Assembly (NCBI GenBank): GCA_025782575.1
Contig: JALGYY010000025.1
Location: forward strand, 1 to 64,000
Direction: 5' to 3'
Length of the DNA: 64,000 nucleotides
Origin: a bacterium
GTDB lineage: Bacteria; Orphanbacterota; Orphanbacteria; Orphanbacterales; Orphanbacteraceae
Part shown: piece by piece, positions 56,007 through 64,000 of the stretch
Numbering within the stretch: position 1 is the first letter of the stretch
Layout: every line of letters begins with the position of its first letter
Translations under genes and position numbers: made by a program
Notes under the pieces: model-generated
The model's database searches: none
What the model saw: only the letters and a program-made list of their open reading frames with translations
Told to the model about the DNA's origin: nothing

Positions 56007-56330
56007 ATGAAGAACCGATTTCACTGGGAATTCGAGCTCCTCATCGCGAGGATTTACAACTCGACAAACGATTTTCTTCGGGGCGTCAACCCGTCACGAG
56101 AGCGGCGCGTTCTGGTCTTGAGACTGGAAGAGGCGATCGAATATGCCCGCCTGAAGCAGCAGGAGTTTCCCGGCCACGAACAGTATTCCCTCTTCCTCGA
56201 TGACTATCAGAAGTTGGTCGGCTCCTTTCTTACCGAAACCAAAGGCGCGGACGATATCGAGCAGGAGATCAGCGACCTGAAAGAGCAGGTCACCGAACTT
56301 CAGGATCATGTTCGCCTTATTCAGGACTAG
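56007..56330 (+). CDS. small helical protein of unknown function
   Basis: 107 residues from ATG 56007 (AAGGAAAG upstream); the longer frame from 55851 lacks a ribosome site. Mostly charged and alpha-helical, with a coiled-coil tail (IEQEISDLKEQVTELQDHVR). No signal peptide or domain recognised. It overlaps the convergent membrane-protein gene by 14 nt at the 3' end. Confidence 0.65.
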   Translation: MKNRFHWEFELLIARIYNSTNDFLRGVNPSRERRVLVLRLEEAIEYARLKQQEFPGHEQYSLFLDDYQKLVGSFLTETKGADDIEQEISDLKEQVTELQDHVRLIQD

Positions 56331-56736
56331 TTCCGGCCTCGCTTTTCTTCCCCTCGAAGACCCGCACGATGACGTAGGCGATCAAGGCCACCAGAAAGAA
56401 GACCAGAAGCATCCAGGCTACGCCCTGTAACGTGCCGATAACCGTGCGATACACTTCGAGCACCCATCGTTCCCCATTCAATACGAGAATCCGAGGCTCG
56501 GTGTTCGGGCCGATTGCCCTGGGAAGCAGGTAGTCTTCGATCCGGTGAACGCGCACACCGGACGAAATCCCGACGACATAGACGGCGAACTGCAGATAAC
56601 GAAGCCAGGCTTTGCTGATTTCGTCCTTGATTATGCGTGCGAGAATGCCCTCAATCGGCTTCTGAAAGATTCGGGCGACGATCCACGAAACGATGAATGA
56701 AATCACGAATGTAACGGCGAGAAGTGTGAGAACCAT
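56317..56736 (-). CDS. small membrane protein of unknown function
   Basis: 139 residues with membrane segments at about 2-24, 44-62 and 105-130. The polar stretch PNTEPRILVLNGERWVLEVY lies between the last two. No family recognised. The stop overlaps the convergent upstream gene; about 155 bp separates its start from the next plus-strand gene. Confidence 0.65.
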   Translation of the reverse strand: MVLTLLAVTFVISFIVSWIVARIFQKPIEGILARIIKDEISKAWLRYLQFAVYVVGISSGVRVHRIEDYLLPRAIGPNTEPRILVLNGERWVLEVYRTVIGTLQGVAWMLLVFFLVALIAYVIVRVFEGKKSEAGTSPE

Positions 56737-56891
56737 GACAGCCTCCTGAAACGTGCTTGAGAATCAGGCTCGACCAGGCCGGGAAACCGCTTGAATCGAA
56801 TGGAGCGAGCGGACAGGATCAGTCTACACGACGGGGCGGTCCCCCGGCCTGAAATCAACGCAAGTCGGACGTTCCGGAAGCAGGGGTAAAT

Positions 56892-57719
56892 ATGGCAAAG
56901 GTATTGATCGCGGGATGCGGCTATGTGGGGAGCGAGCTGGCGAAGCAACTCCTCGCCGACGGAGACGAAGTGTGGGGACTGAAGAGGAACCCGGCCGGGC
57001 TTCCTCCGGGCGTGCGTCCTGTCGCTGCGGACCTGACGAATCTATCGAGTCTCGCCGCCCTCCCCGCACCGATCGACTTTCTCATATATTCCGCTGCTGC
57101 CGATCGATCGGACGAAGGCGCCTATCGGGCTGCCTACGTCAGAGGGCCGGAGACTCTTGTCAGCGCCTACCCCACCCCCCCGACTCGCACCATTTATATT
57201 TCAAGTACATCCGTCTACGGAGAGTGCAAGGGCGAAGAGATCGATGAGAAGACGGCCGCCATCCCCGCTCGATTCAATGGCCGAATCCTTCTCGAGGGCG
57301 AAAAAGTGTTTGAATCGCAAGGCTGGGAAACAGTGGTTCTCAGACTCGGCGGGATTTACGGCCCGGGAAGGGACCGGCTCATACGCGAGGTGCGGGATGG
57401 AAGAGCGGAGATGCCGGCCGGGCGGGCTTTTACCAACCGGATCCACAGGGATGACGCCGCCGGAGCCATACGACATCTGATGAAAGTCGAGCGGCCTCTG
57501 CCGCTCTACCTGGGAGTCGACACCGATCCCGCCGACCTGGGAGATGTGTACTGCTGGATCGCCGGTCGCCTCGGCTCCGGCGAGCCGCCCCCCTCCCCCT
57601 CCCGAACCGCAAATCGGAACCCCGGAAAGCGCTGTCGAAGTACTCGTCTCGTGGAATCCGGCTTCCGCTTCCGTTATCCTACGTTCCGGGAGGGTTATGA
57701 ATCGCTTCTGCATGGCTAG
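56892..57719 (+). CDS. NAD(P)-dependent sugar epimerase-like (YeeZ type)
   Basis: 275 residues. Nucleotide-binding motif at the N-terminus reads LIAGCGYVGSELAKQL, with the short-chain reductase family's YISSTSVYGE around the expected Ser and Tyr (Tyr in SVYG; no YxxxK is obvious). Later GGIYGPGRDRLIREV and NRIHRDDAA match extended SDR proteins of YeeZ type. Substrate unknown; these proteins lack a clear epimerase partner. The C-terminal region is Pro/Ser rich (GEPPPSPSRTANRNPGKRC). Confidence 0.82.
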   Translation: MAKVLIAGCGYVGSELAKQLLADGDEVWGLKRNPAGLPPGVRPVAADLTNLSSLAALPAPIDFLIYSAAADRSDEGAYRAAYVRGPETLVSAYPTPPTRTIYISSTSVYGECKGEEIDEKTAAIPARFNGRILLEGEKVFESQGWETVVLRLGGIYGPGRDRLIREVRDGRAEMPAGRAFTNRIHRDDAAGAIRHLMKVERPLPLYLGVDTDPADLGDVYCWIAGRLGSGEPPPSPSRTANRNPGKRCRSTRLVESGFRFRYPTFREGYESLLHG

Positions 57720-57732
57720 AAAGGCTACCTGA

Positions 57733-58164
57733 ATGATCAGCGGCTATTCCGGTACACCATTGGCCCGAAAGCTCGGGATCAAAGACGGAACCCGTATGGC
57801 GATCGTGAACGCCCCCGCCCGGTTCGAGAGCGAGCTGTCGCCGCTCCCCGAAAATGTGATTATCAAGAAACAGGTTCGTGCGCCACTCGATGTGATCCTC
57901 TTTTTTGCGAAGGGTGTGAAAGATCTCGAGAGTCGCCTGGGGGATTTCGCAGGGCGTCTCGACCGGGCGGGCGGACTCTGGATCGCCTGGCCAAAGAAAT
58001 CATCAGGTGTTCTGACCGACCTCGACTTCAACGCTGTTCAAAGTGCCGGGCTCGCCGCAGGGCTGGTGGACAACAAGATCTGCGCTGTGAATGAAATCTG
58101 GTCGGGACTTCGATTTGTTTATCGCAAGAAAGACCGGCCGGCCCGAAAGAAGGGAAAAAATTGA
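57733..58164 (+). CDS. DUF3052-like protein
   Basis: 143 residues. The opening GYSGTPLARKLGIKDG and the mid-region LDVILFFAKGVKDLE, then GGLWIAWPKKSSGVLTD, fit the DUF3052 family of small soluble proteins of unknown function. The C-terminus is Lys/Arg rich (KDRPARKKGKN). It lies 13 nt after the epimerase-like gene and its stop overlaps the ddl start by 4 nt. Confidence 0.8.
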   Translation: MISGYSGTPLARKLGIKDGTRMAIVNAPARFESELSPLPENVIIKKQVRAPLDVILFFAKGVKDLESRLGDFAGRLDRAGGLWIAWPKKSSGVLTDLDFNAVQSAGLAAGLVDNKICAVNEIWSGLRFVYRKKDRPARKKGKN

Positions 58165-59315
58165 GTCGTAAACTGCGAGTTGGTGTTTTGTTCGGCGGGC
58201 AATCGGGCGAGCACGATGTGTCGCTCGTATCCGCAGGGGCCATCATGAAGGCGCTCGAGACATCGGACAGGTTCGAGGTCGTTCCGATCGGAATCGCACG
58301 GGACGGTCGATGGATCATGCATCCGGACGCTCATACCATGCTGGCCGCCGAGTCTCGCCTTCGTCTCGGCGGGAAGTCGAGTCGGCCGGTCGACACGAAA
58401 GCGATCTCCGAAGCGCAGGCCGCCCTTGTTCCGGGCGGCAAAGTCGGCTCTCTGATCGAGGTCGGGAAGCGGCCAGCATCTCCAGGCCGGATCGACGTGA
58501 TTTTTCCCGTGCTTCACGGCCCCAAGGGTGAAGACGGTACGGTCCAGGGTTTTCTCGAGCTCGCCGGCATTCCCTATGTCGGGGCGGGCGTTGCCGGTTC
58601 CGCCATCGGCATGGACAAAGACATCATGAAACGTCTGTTCCGGGATGGCGGTATCAAAGTGGCTGACTGGGAGCTCGTTCACCGGTCGGAATGGCGGCGT
58701 GATCCGAAAGCCGTCGTTACCGGAACCGAGCGGATCGGGTATCCCTGTTTCGTGAAGCCGGCCAATATGGGGTCGAGCGTGGGGATTTCAAGAGTGGGCG
58801 GTGCCGATGAGCTTCGAGCTGCAATCGATGAAGCGGCACGGTACGACACCAAAATCATCGTGGAAGAAGCGATCGATGCGAGGGAAATCGAGTGCAGCGT
58901 ACTCGGTAACGAAAACCCGCGAGCCTCCGTGCCGGGTGAGATCATCCCGGCAGGCGACTTTTATGACTACGCGAGCAAGTATGTCGACGCTCAGTCAGAA
59001 CTCCTGATACCCGCCGATCTCCCTGCTGACTTGACCGCTGAGATTCAGAAGCTTGCGCTGCTCGCTTTTCAGACAGTGGATGGGGCGGGTATGGCGCGCG
59101 TTGATTTTCTGGTCGATCGTAAGAGCGGCCGAGTATATCTGAACGAGCTCAACACGATTCCCGGTTTCACTCCTATTTCGATGTACACCAAATTATGGGA
59201 GGCGAGCGGGCTTTCCTATGGCCGGCTTATCGAAGAGCTGATCGAGCTCGCCCTCGAACGTCACGCCGACCGGGCTGACATCGAAACGGAGTTCGACATT
59301 CCTTCGGCGGATTGA
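58161..59315 (+). CDS. ddl: D-alanine--D-alanine ligase
   Basis: 384 residues, the ATP-grasp family. Motifs: LFGGQSGEHDVSLVSA, VLHGPKGEDGTVQGFLEL, AGVAGSAIGMDKDIMK, FVKPANMGSSVGISRV and VYLNELNTIPGFT. It joins two D-Ala for peptidoglycan precursors. TTG 58161 overlaps the previous stop and gives the normal N-terminus MSRKLRVGVLFGG. Length is slightly above the common 310-370 residues. Confidence 0.97.
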   Translation: MSRKLRVGVLFGGQSGEHDVSLVSAGAIMKALETSDRFEVVPIGIARDGRWIMHPDAHTMLAAESRLRLGGKSSRPVDTKAISEAQAALVPGGKVGSLIEVGKRPASPGRIDVIFPVLHGPKGEDGTVQGFLELAGIPYVGAGVAGSAIGMDKDIMKRLFRDGGIKVADWELVHRSEWRRDPKAVVTGTERIGYPCFVKPANMGSSVGISRVGGADELRAAIDEAARYDTKIIVEEAIDAREIECSVLGNENPRASVPGEIIPAGDFYDYASKYVDAQSELLIPADLPADLTAEIQKLALLAFQTVDGAGMARVDFLVDRKSGRVYLNELNTIPGFTPISMYTKLWEASGLSYGRLIEELIELALERHADRADIETEFDIPSAD

Positions 59316-59328
59316 CTCAGGATATTTT

Positions 59329-60057
59329 ATGGCACAGATCGAGCTGACCGGTGTAAGCAAGAGTTACGAAACGGAAACTGCCGTAGCCGGGATCGATCTT
59401 ACGTTCAAGGACCGAGTTACGACCGCCCTTGTGGGGGCGAGTGGATCCGGAAAGTCAACGCTGCTCCAGATGGTCAACGGGCTCGTCCGCCCGGACACCG
59501 GTTCGGTTCGACTCTTCGGCCGCCCACTGGACTATGAGAATCTGGCGCCGCTCCGACGGCGTATCGGTTATGCCGTGCAGGAAACCGGTCTTTTCCCCCA
59601 TCTCACTGTAGAGAAGAACATCACACTGCTCGCCAGACTCGAGAACTGGGACAACGACCGAATGCGGGATCGCATGGTCGAACTCATGCGCCTTGTCGAG
59701 CTACCCAAAGAGTACGCGCTTCGTTATCCATACGAGCTATCGGGCGGACAGAAGCAGCGCGTCGGTCTTTGCCGTGCGATGATGCTGAATCCGCCCGTTT
59801 TTCTGCTCGACGAGCCGTTCGGGGCGCTTGATCCCATCACGAGACGAGAAGTTCATCGCGAATTCCTCCGCCTCCAGGCATCGGAACCGCGCACGATGGT
59901 GCTCGTTACCCACGACGTGATCGAAGCGATCGCGCTTGCCGAGGAAATCGTCGTCCTCCGGGAGGGGCGGGTAGAGCAACACGGCACGAGCGAACAAGTG
60001 GTCCGGGAGCCGGCCAGCGACTTTGTAGCAGAGCTATTCCGTACGGAGTCGCCATGA
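59329..60057 (+). CDS. osmolyte-type ABC transporter ATP-binding protein
   Basis: 242 residues. Walker A GASGSGKST, Q-loop in YAVQETGLFPHLTV, signature LSGGQKQR and Walker B VFLLDEPF are intact. The closest families are glycine betaine/choline (OpuCA, ProV) ATPases. No CBS domains at the C-terminus. It starts 13 nt after ddl and overlaps the next gene by 4 nt, so it is cotranscribed with the permease fusion. Confidence 0.93.
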   Translation: MAQIELTGVSKSYETETAVAGIDLTFKDRVTTALVGASGSGKSTLLQMVNGLVRPDTGSVRLFGRPLDYENLAPLRRRIGYAVQETGLFPHLTVEKNITLLARLENWDNDRMRDRMVELMRLVELPKEYALRYPYELSGGQKQRVGLCRAMMLNPPVFLLDEPFGALDPITRREVHREFLRLQASEPRTMVLVTHDVIEAIALAEEIVVLREGRVEQHGTSEQVVREPASDFVAELFRTESP

Positions 60058-61556
60058 TCGTGCGACCATTTCTTATCGCCGCTTTTCTTATCGTCTTCGG
60101 GGGAGCGGCCGTTCTCCCTGCGACCGCCGATCCGATTATCGTGGCATCGAAGAACTTCAATGAGAGTTATGTTCTGGCTGAAATCCTGGCCCAGCTTCTC
60201 GAGAGCCGGGGATGTGAGGTGGAGCGCCGGTTCGGACTCGGCGGTACGCTCGTCTGTTTCGAAGCGCTCCGTGCCGGCGAGATCGACGTCTACCCGGAGT
60301 ACTCGGGAACAATCGAGCAGGCGATTCTGAAACTTCCGGGGCGATCCCGTTTTGATATTTTAGGCGAGAAGATTCGCTCTGTCCACGGCATGACCCTGCT
60401 CCCTTCGTTCGGCTTCAACAACACCTATGCGATCGCCCTCTCCCGTGGGCGTGCCATCGAACTCGGCCTCGAAACGATCGGCGACCTCGCCGACCATCCG
60501 GAACTCGCGATCGCTTTCAGTCATGAGTTTCTGGAACGACAAGACGGTTGGCCCGGCCTGGCGGAGAGGTATGGTCTTGCCGCGATACCGACGGGGATCG
60601 AACACGGCCTCGCCTATCAGGCGATTCGGACCGGAGGTATCGATGTAACCGATGTCTACTCCACCGACGGGGACATCCGGAAGTACGATTTGTTCCTGCT
60701 CGAGGACGATCGGAACTATTTTCCGCGTTATCTGGCAGCGCCCCTCGCCGCGGCGGATGCCGATCCGCGACTCCTCGAGATTCTCCCCGACCTGGCGGGC
60801 AGGTTGGACGAGAATGCCATGCAGGAGCTTAACGCCGCGGTAGTCGTCGAAGGGCTCACGTTTGCAGAGGTGGCGTCGGGGTTTCTGGCCGATCAGGGGC
60901 TTCTCCGGACCGACCGTGCCCCGGACATTGAAGGGAGGTGGCACGCGCTCTTCCGGCGAACGCTCGTTCATATGCGTCTGACGCTTACCTCCCTCCTGCT
61001 CGGAATCGCCGTTGCCCTTCCGACCGGGGTCGCCGTCTATCGGAATCGAAAATACGCGCGGCCCGTGATTTACATGGCCGGCCTCCTACAGACCATTCCT
61101 TCGATCGCCCTGCTCGCATTCATGATTCCGCTCTTCGGTATCGGCTGGCTCCCTGCCGTCATCGCTCTCTTCTTATATGCCCTTCTCCCGATTCTCCGAA
61201 ATACCGTAACGGCTCTCTACGCCATTGACCCTGTGCTGAAGCGAGTCTCCACCGGCATGGGACTGAACGCGTGGGAGAGGCTTCGCCATATCGAGATCCC
61301 CCTCGCAGCGCCGCTCATTCTGGCCGGCATCAAAACCGCTGCCGTTATCAATATAGGCACCGCTACATTGGCGGCGTTCATCGGCGCCGGGGGGCTCGGG
61401 GAGCCGATCGTCACAGGTCTCGCCCTGAATGACACAGGCCTCATACTGGAAGGGGCGATTCCAGCAGCGGCTCTCGCCATTCTCACCGAGTTTCTGTTCG
61501 ATGGCCTGGAGCGATTTCTGATTCCGAGACATCTGCTGCAGAAAGAAGCCGTGTAG
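60054..61556 (+). CDS. fused substrate-binding protein and permease, glycine betaine/choline type
   Basis: 500 residues. Signal peptide (to about residue 25), then a QAT-type binding domain (IIVASKNFNESYVLAEILAQ; AGEIDVYPEYSGTIEQAI; GIDVTDVYSTDG) up to about 290, then a BPD permease domain with six membrane segments (LRTIPSIALLAF-type LLQTIPSIALLAFMIPLFG; GMGLNAWERLRHIEIPLA; NIGTATLAAFIGAGGLGEPI). Fusion of binding and permease domains is known in the OpuB/EgtU class. Expected to import a quaternary ammonium compound for osmotic balance; ergothioneine and similar solutes are alternatives. Confidence 0.92.
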   Translation: MIVRPFLIAAFLIVFGGAAVLPATADPIIVASKNFNESYVLAEILAQLLESRGCEVERRFGLGGTLVCFEALRAGEIDVYPEYSGTIEQAILKLPGRSRFDILGEKIRSVHGMTLLPSFGFNNTYAIALSRGRAIELGLETIGDLADHPELAIAFSHEFLERQDGWPGLAERYGLAAIPTGIEHGLAYQAIRTGGIDVTDVYSTDGDIRKYDLFLLEDDRNYFPRYLAAPLAAADADPRLLEILPDLAGRLDENAMQELNAAVVVEGLTFAEVASGFLADQGLLRTDRAPDIEGRWHALFRRTLVHMRLTLTSLLLGIAVALPTGVAVYRNRKYARPVIYMAGLLQTIPSIALLAFMIPLFGIGWLPAVIALFLYALLPILRNTVTALYAIDPVLKRVSTGMGLNAWERLRHIEIPLAAPLILAGIKTAAVINIGTATLAAFIGAGGLGEPIVTGLALNDTGLILEGAIPAAALAILTEFLFDGLERFLIPRHLLQKEAV

Positions 61557-61885
61557 CTCGCGGAGCCGGAGAACACCCCCTCACTATCGCAAACCCGAGT
61601 CCCCTTCCGAGTCGGGCAATTCCCCTCTCGAATCGGGCGGTCCTCCTCCCGATAAGGTGCTGCGGGACTCCTCTCGTCGTCCCTCGCCTGCTTGCTCGGG
61701 AGGAGGACCGCCCGATTCGAGAGGGGAAGCGCCAATTGAGCAGTTTTCAGGCTTTCCCTCCTGGTCCTCTCCTCCAGCGCGTGGTCAGGCAGACAAAAAA
61801 CCGCTAAAGATTCCGGGAATCCGTCCGAATCAATGAAAGAACCGGGGAGATGACCCAACCGCCCATCCGGGAGGAGCGTACGAAA
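61557..61885. other. intergenic region with element C
   Basis: 329 bp without a gene. It holds the inverted-repeat element at 61622-61726; the remainder (61727-61885) shows the ribosome site of the next gene and nothing else recognised. Confidence 0.6.
61622..61726. repeat. element C: 31-bp perfect inverted repeat
   Basis: Arms 61622-61652 and 61696-61726 are exact reverse complements around a 43-nt centre. The centre, read on the minus strand, matches the right part of element B (CAGGCGAGG...ACGAC...CCGCAGCACCTT). So this is a member of the same family lacking the GGGGACACAATAC core. Strong hairpin potential; may also stop transcription from either side. Confidence 0.88.
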
Positions 61886-62941
61886 ATGAAATCGAACTGG
61901 TTGACCTGGATCGGACTTGCCGCGTTTGTGCTGCTCACCGTTGCGACCTCGGCTGTTGCGGACGGCGAGCCCGGCTCAACCCGGTATGTATACGGTTATC
62001 GCGTTCAGATTCACACGTCAAATGACATCGAAAAGGCGCATGCCTATGTCGAGGCGATTGAGCCGATCATCAACGAGGAAGTTTACGTCGTCAGCCAGAC
62101 CGGTATTCATAGAGTTCGGGTGGGCAACTTCGTCGACAAGGCCCGCGCACAGGAATTAGCAGATCAGATGGTGGAATACGGCTTCGAGAACGTGTTCATC
62201 ATTTCGAGCCTCGTGCCGGAACCACGCAAATTGACGCTCGGGCGATCGACTGACGCCGTCGAGACTACGGAAACGGAAGCCTCCGAAGATACCGAGCCTG
62301 ACATGATCGACGAGAGTCCGAGCGAGCTCGAATTCCCGGCCGAGAATCCTGTGTCTGAGGAGCCTGCGGCCGAATCTGACCCGATCAACGAGCCGGCCCC
62401 GGTGAAATTGATCCAGGAACCGCAATTCGAATTGATGGCGGAACTACCGGCCGAAACGCACAAGGATGTGAAGACTTTGACAGCAGTTGCTCCAACACGA
62501 GACGCTTCGTCCGCGGAGCCTGTCAGTGAGCCTGTTGTACTGGCTACGATTCCGATTGCCGAGATCCCCATAGCTCCGGAAGCGGAGCCCGCCGCCGCGC
62601 CCCCTGCTATTAAAAAGCAGGCAGACCTCGCTCCGCCGTCACCCGTGACCGGGACGGCAACTTCGCCGCCGCCGGAATGGATAACCACTTCCGGTTTCCG
62701 TCTGCAGCTGTACGCCACGGCCGACCCTGAGAAAGCACGAGGTTTCGCAGAGAAGATCAGCTCACTTTTCGGTGCCCAGATCTATGTCGAATTCATCGAT
62801 CCCTACTACCGTGTTCGTGTGGGTGATTGCCGGGACCGTGCTGAAGCCCGTCTGCTCCGGGATATTGCGCAGAAGAACGGCTATGAAAAGACCTGGATAG
62901 CGGAGAGCGACATCCGCGTTCCTGCAGGATCGGAGAACTGA
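61886..62941 (+). CDS. SPOR-domain protein with two SPOR modules
   Basis: 351 residues from ATG 61886 (GAGGAG nine bases upstream); the frame from 61850 adds an unlikely extension. Signal peptide ends VADGEP. First SPOR module (about 35-105: YRVQIHTSNDIEKAHAYVE; IHRVRVGNFVDKA), an acidic Pro/Glu-rich linker of about 150 residues, then a second SPOR module (about 270-345: FRLQLYATADPEKARGFAE; YYRVRVGDCRDRAEA). SPOR domains bind denuded peptidoglycan at division sites. The two flanking modules suggest a periplasmic tether. Confidence 0.87.
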   Translation: MKSNWLTWIGLAAFVLLTVATSAVADGEPGSTRYVYGYRVQIHTSNDIEKAHAYVEAIEPIINEEVYVVSQTGIHRVRVGNFVDKARAQELADQMVEYGFENVFIISSLVPEPRKLTLGRSTDAVETTETEASEDTEPDMIDESPSELEFPAENPVSEEPAAESDPINEPAPVKLIQEPQFELMAELPAETHKDVKTLTAVAPTRDASSAEPVSEPVVLATIPIAEIPIAPEAEPAAAPPAIKKQADLAPPSPVTGTATSPPPEWITTSGFRLQLYATADPEKARGFAEKISSLFGAQIYVEFIDPYYRVRVGDCRDRAEARLLRDIAQKNGYEKTWIAESDIRVPAGSEN

Positions 62942-63064
62942 GGAGGCACAGGCTCCCTTTTTACTCCCGATCCCATTCCGGCGGAGGGCGGTGCTGCGGC
63001 ATCGCCCTTTCGCTGTTCCCATCACGTTCCAGTTTGTGTAGGTTATTGGGGGAGGGGATGCGAC

Positions 63065-63763
63065 TTGCGAGCTTTCATCAATCACTATTCGAGGTCCGGC
63101 GCCGGTTACGCCCTGACTGTGGTAATCCTCGTTCTCGCTCTGCTTCCCTCGACACCTTCGAACATCCGCGCAGAACCAGATGAGAACCTGGCCCGGGAAA
63201 CTCTCGATGAAGTGGCTACGTGTCCCGTTTGCGGGCGGGACCACACGGCAGCGCTGTTCACCGTGGACTACAAAGGCCGCACGTTTCATCTCTGTTCGGG
63301 GGACTGCCTCGATGCTTATCATCGGCTGAGCTCACTCGGCCGCCTCGATTCGATCACTCAGAATTTCGAGCCACGCGCGGCACTCTTCCAGGCCGACTCC
63401 GCCCCCAGACCCACCCCGCAAAAGCTCCATTTTCTGCTCGGCATCTATGTACTCGCCGGCGTCCTCTTCGGCGGCGCATGCGCTTACAGTGCAATACAGA
63501 AGGGGCGCTCGGGGGCTCGCGCTTTCACACTCGGCATGCTGTTGAATGTGATCGGATATGTGATCGTTCTCACCTGGCGAAGCCGTTCTCTGAATTTCAA
63601 ATCCAAAGGCCTCAGAAAAGTTCCTACTACCCACGATGAAGCGATCTGCCCGATGTGTCGCGGCGGGAACCATCCGTCCGCTCTGGCGTGCACCGCATGT
63701 GGCGGCACGCTCATACCGAGTGTGCAATCCGAAGTCGACATCATCCGGCCCGACATTTCGTAA
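63065..63763 (+). CDS. membrane protein with TRASH/YHS-like metal site and zinc ribbon
   Basis: 232 residues from TTG 63065, with GGAGGGG eight bases upstream. A hydrophobic segment (about 14-34) is followed by CPVCGRDHTAALFTVDYKGR and HLCSGDCLDAYH, the Cys pattern of YHS/TRASH metal-binding modules. Two membrane segments (about 120-140, 155-175) lead to a C-terminal zinc ribbon (CPMCRGG...CTACGG). Family not recognised by name. Metal sensing or delivery is likely. It lies 9 nt before the right-edge oxidoreductase gene. Confidence 0.7.
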   Translation: MRAFINHYSRSGAGYALTVVILVLALLPSTPSNIRAEPDENLARETLDEVATCPVCGRDHTAALFTVDYKGRTFHLCSGDCLDAYHRLSSLGRLDSITQNFEPRAALFQADSAPRPTPQKLHFLLGIYVLAGVLFGGACAYSAIQKGRSGARAFTLGMLLNVIGYVIVLTWRSRSLNFKSKGLRKVPTTHDEAICPMCRGGNHPSALACTACGGTLIPSVQSEVDIIRPDIS

Positions 63764-63772
63764 GGAGACGTT

Positions 63773-64000
63773 TTGAACATCCCCTCTTTCGGGTGGATAA
63801 AGAGCAGGCTGGACGCGCTGCTCGCCTCCGCCGACATGCCGAATCGAAGACCCCAACTTCGAGCCAACAACGAATCAAACAGAGACGGCATTTTTCTGAT
63901 AGGTGATCTGGCCGGCGCACCCGTAATCAAGCTGGCCATGGCCCAGGGTTTCGAGGTAATCGACCACATCGCCTCTCTTCCCGGGGCCTCTGTCTCAGAG
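63773..64000 (+). CDS. start of a pyridine nucleotide oxidoreductase-like gene, cut at edge
   Basis: 76 codons, open to the window end. TTG 63773 follows AAGGAG five bases upstream. After a charged N-terminus the sequence GIFLIGDLAGAPVIKLAMAQ appears near residue 43. This closely mirrors GIYLVGELGGRGLIKNAINE in the FeS/FAD oxidoreductase at 4378-5832, a stretch seen in thioredoxin-reductase-like flavoproteins. The rest lies outside, so the assignment is provisional. Coupled to the preceding metal-site membrane protein by spacing. Confidence 0.6.
   Translation, partial: MNIPSFGWIKSRLDALLASADMPNRRPQLRANNESNRDGIFLIGDLAGAPVIKLAMAQGFEVIDHIASLPGASVSE

Overview
The window looks like a chromosomal segment of a GC-rich, Gram-negative bacterium. 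Evidence: periplasmic multihaem cytochromes, lipoproteins, a TolC-type outer-membrane component, a cbb3 oxidase with fused CcoN-CcoO, a B12-dependent ribonucleotide reductase, and a large secreted protein with a FlgD-like C-terminal domain followed by KKMVLLR. That combination is common in deep FCB-group and neighbouring candidate phyla (Eisenbacteria, Krumholzibacteriota, Gemmatimonadota types). This placement is inference; no rRNA or tRNA gene was seen.

Layout. 1-6873 (minus strand): a four-gene electron-transfer operon of a membrane b-type cytochrome, a membrane-anchored FeS/FAD oxidoreductase, a 20-haem cytochrome and a repeat-built cytochrome with at least 35 haem sites that runs off the left edge. 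7480-10592: a sigma-54 activator, a lipoprotein and a TPR protein. 10757-14265: iron uptake (feoA-feoB) behind a DtxR-like box, then a flavin monooxygenase. 14266-16754: a candidate small RNA and alkylation repair (Ada-AlkA fusion plus Ogt). 16985-22280: a secreted BNR-repeat protein frameshifted near its C-terminus by a 16-bp duplication, and a lipoprotein. 22561-25917: cob(I)alamin adenosyltransferase and B12-dependent NrdJ behind a long structured leader. 26668-28467: a TPR-TlpA protein. 29070-35436: a czcCBA heavy-metal efflux cassette, poor in GATC and bracketed by two direct copies of a palindromic element. 36226-46433: SppA, then cbb3 oxidase with its copper-loading and assembly genes. 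46537-53726: rpsD, a hybrid histidine kinase, a fused alpha/beta E1 dehydrogenase and a HAD phosphatase. 53750-64000: proline dehydrogenase, a YgfZ-like protein, an epimerase-like protein, D-Ala-D-Ala ligase, an osmolyte-type ABC transporter, a SPOR protein, a metal-binding membrane protein and the start of an oxidoreductase at the right edge.

How the parts fit. Much of the window concerns respiration and metals: a terminal oxidase with its copper chaperones, ferrous iron import, divalent metal efflux, and a transmembrane route feeding 55 or more c-type haems. The cytochrome operon at the left edge is the most likely undescribed system. A modular family of palindromic repeats (five members recognised) is scattered between genes, and two of them bound the efflux cassette.
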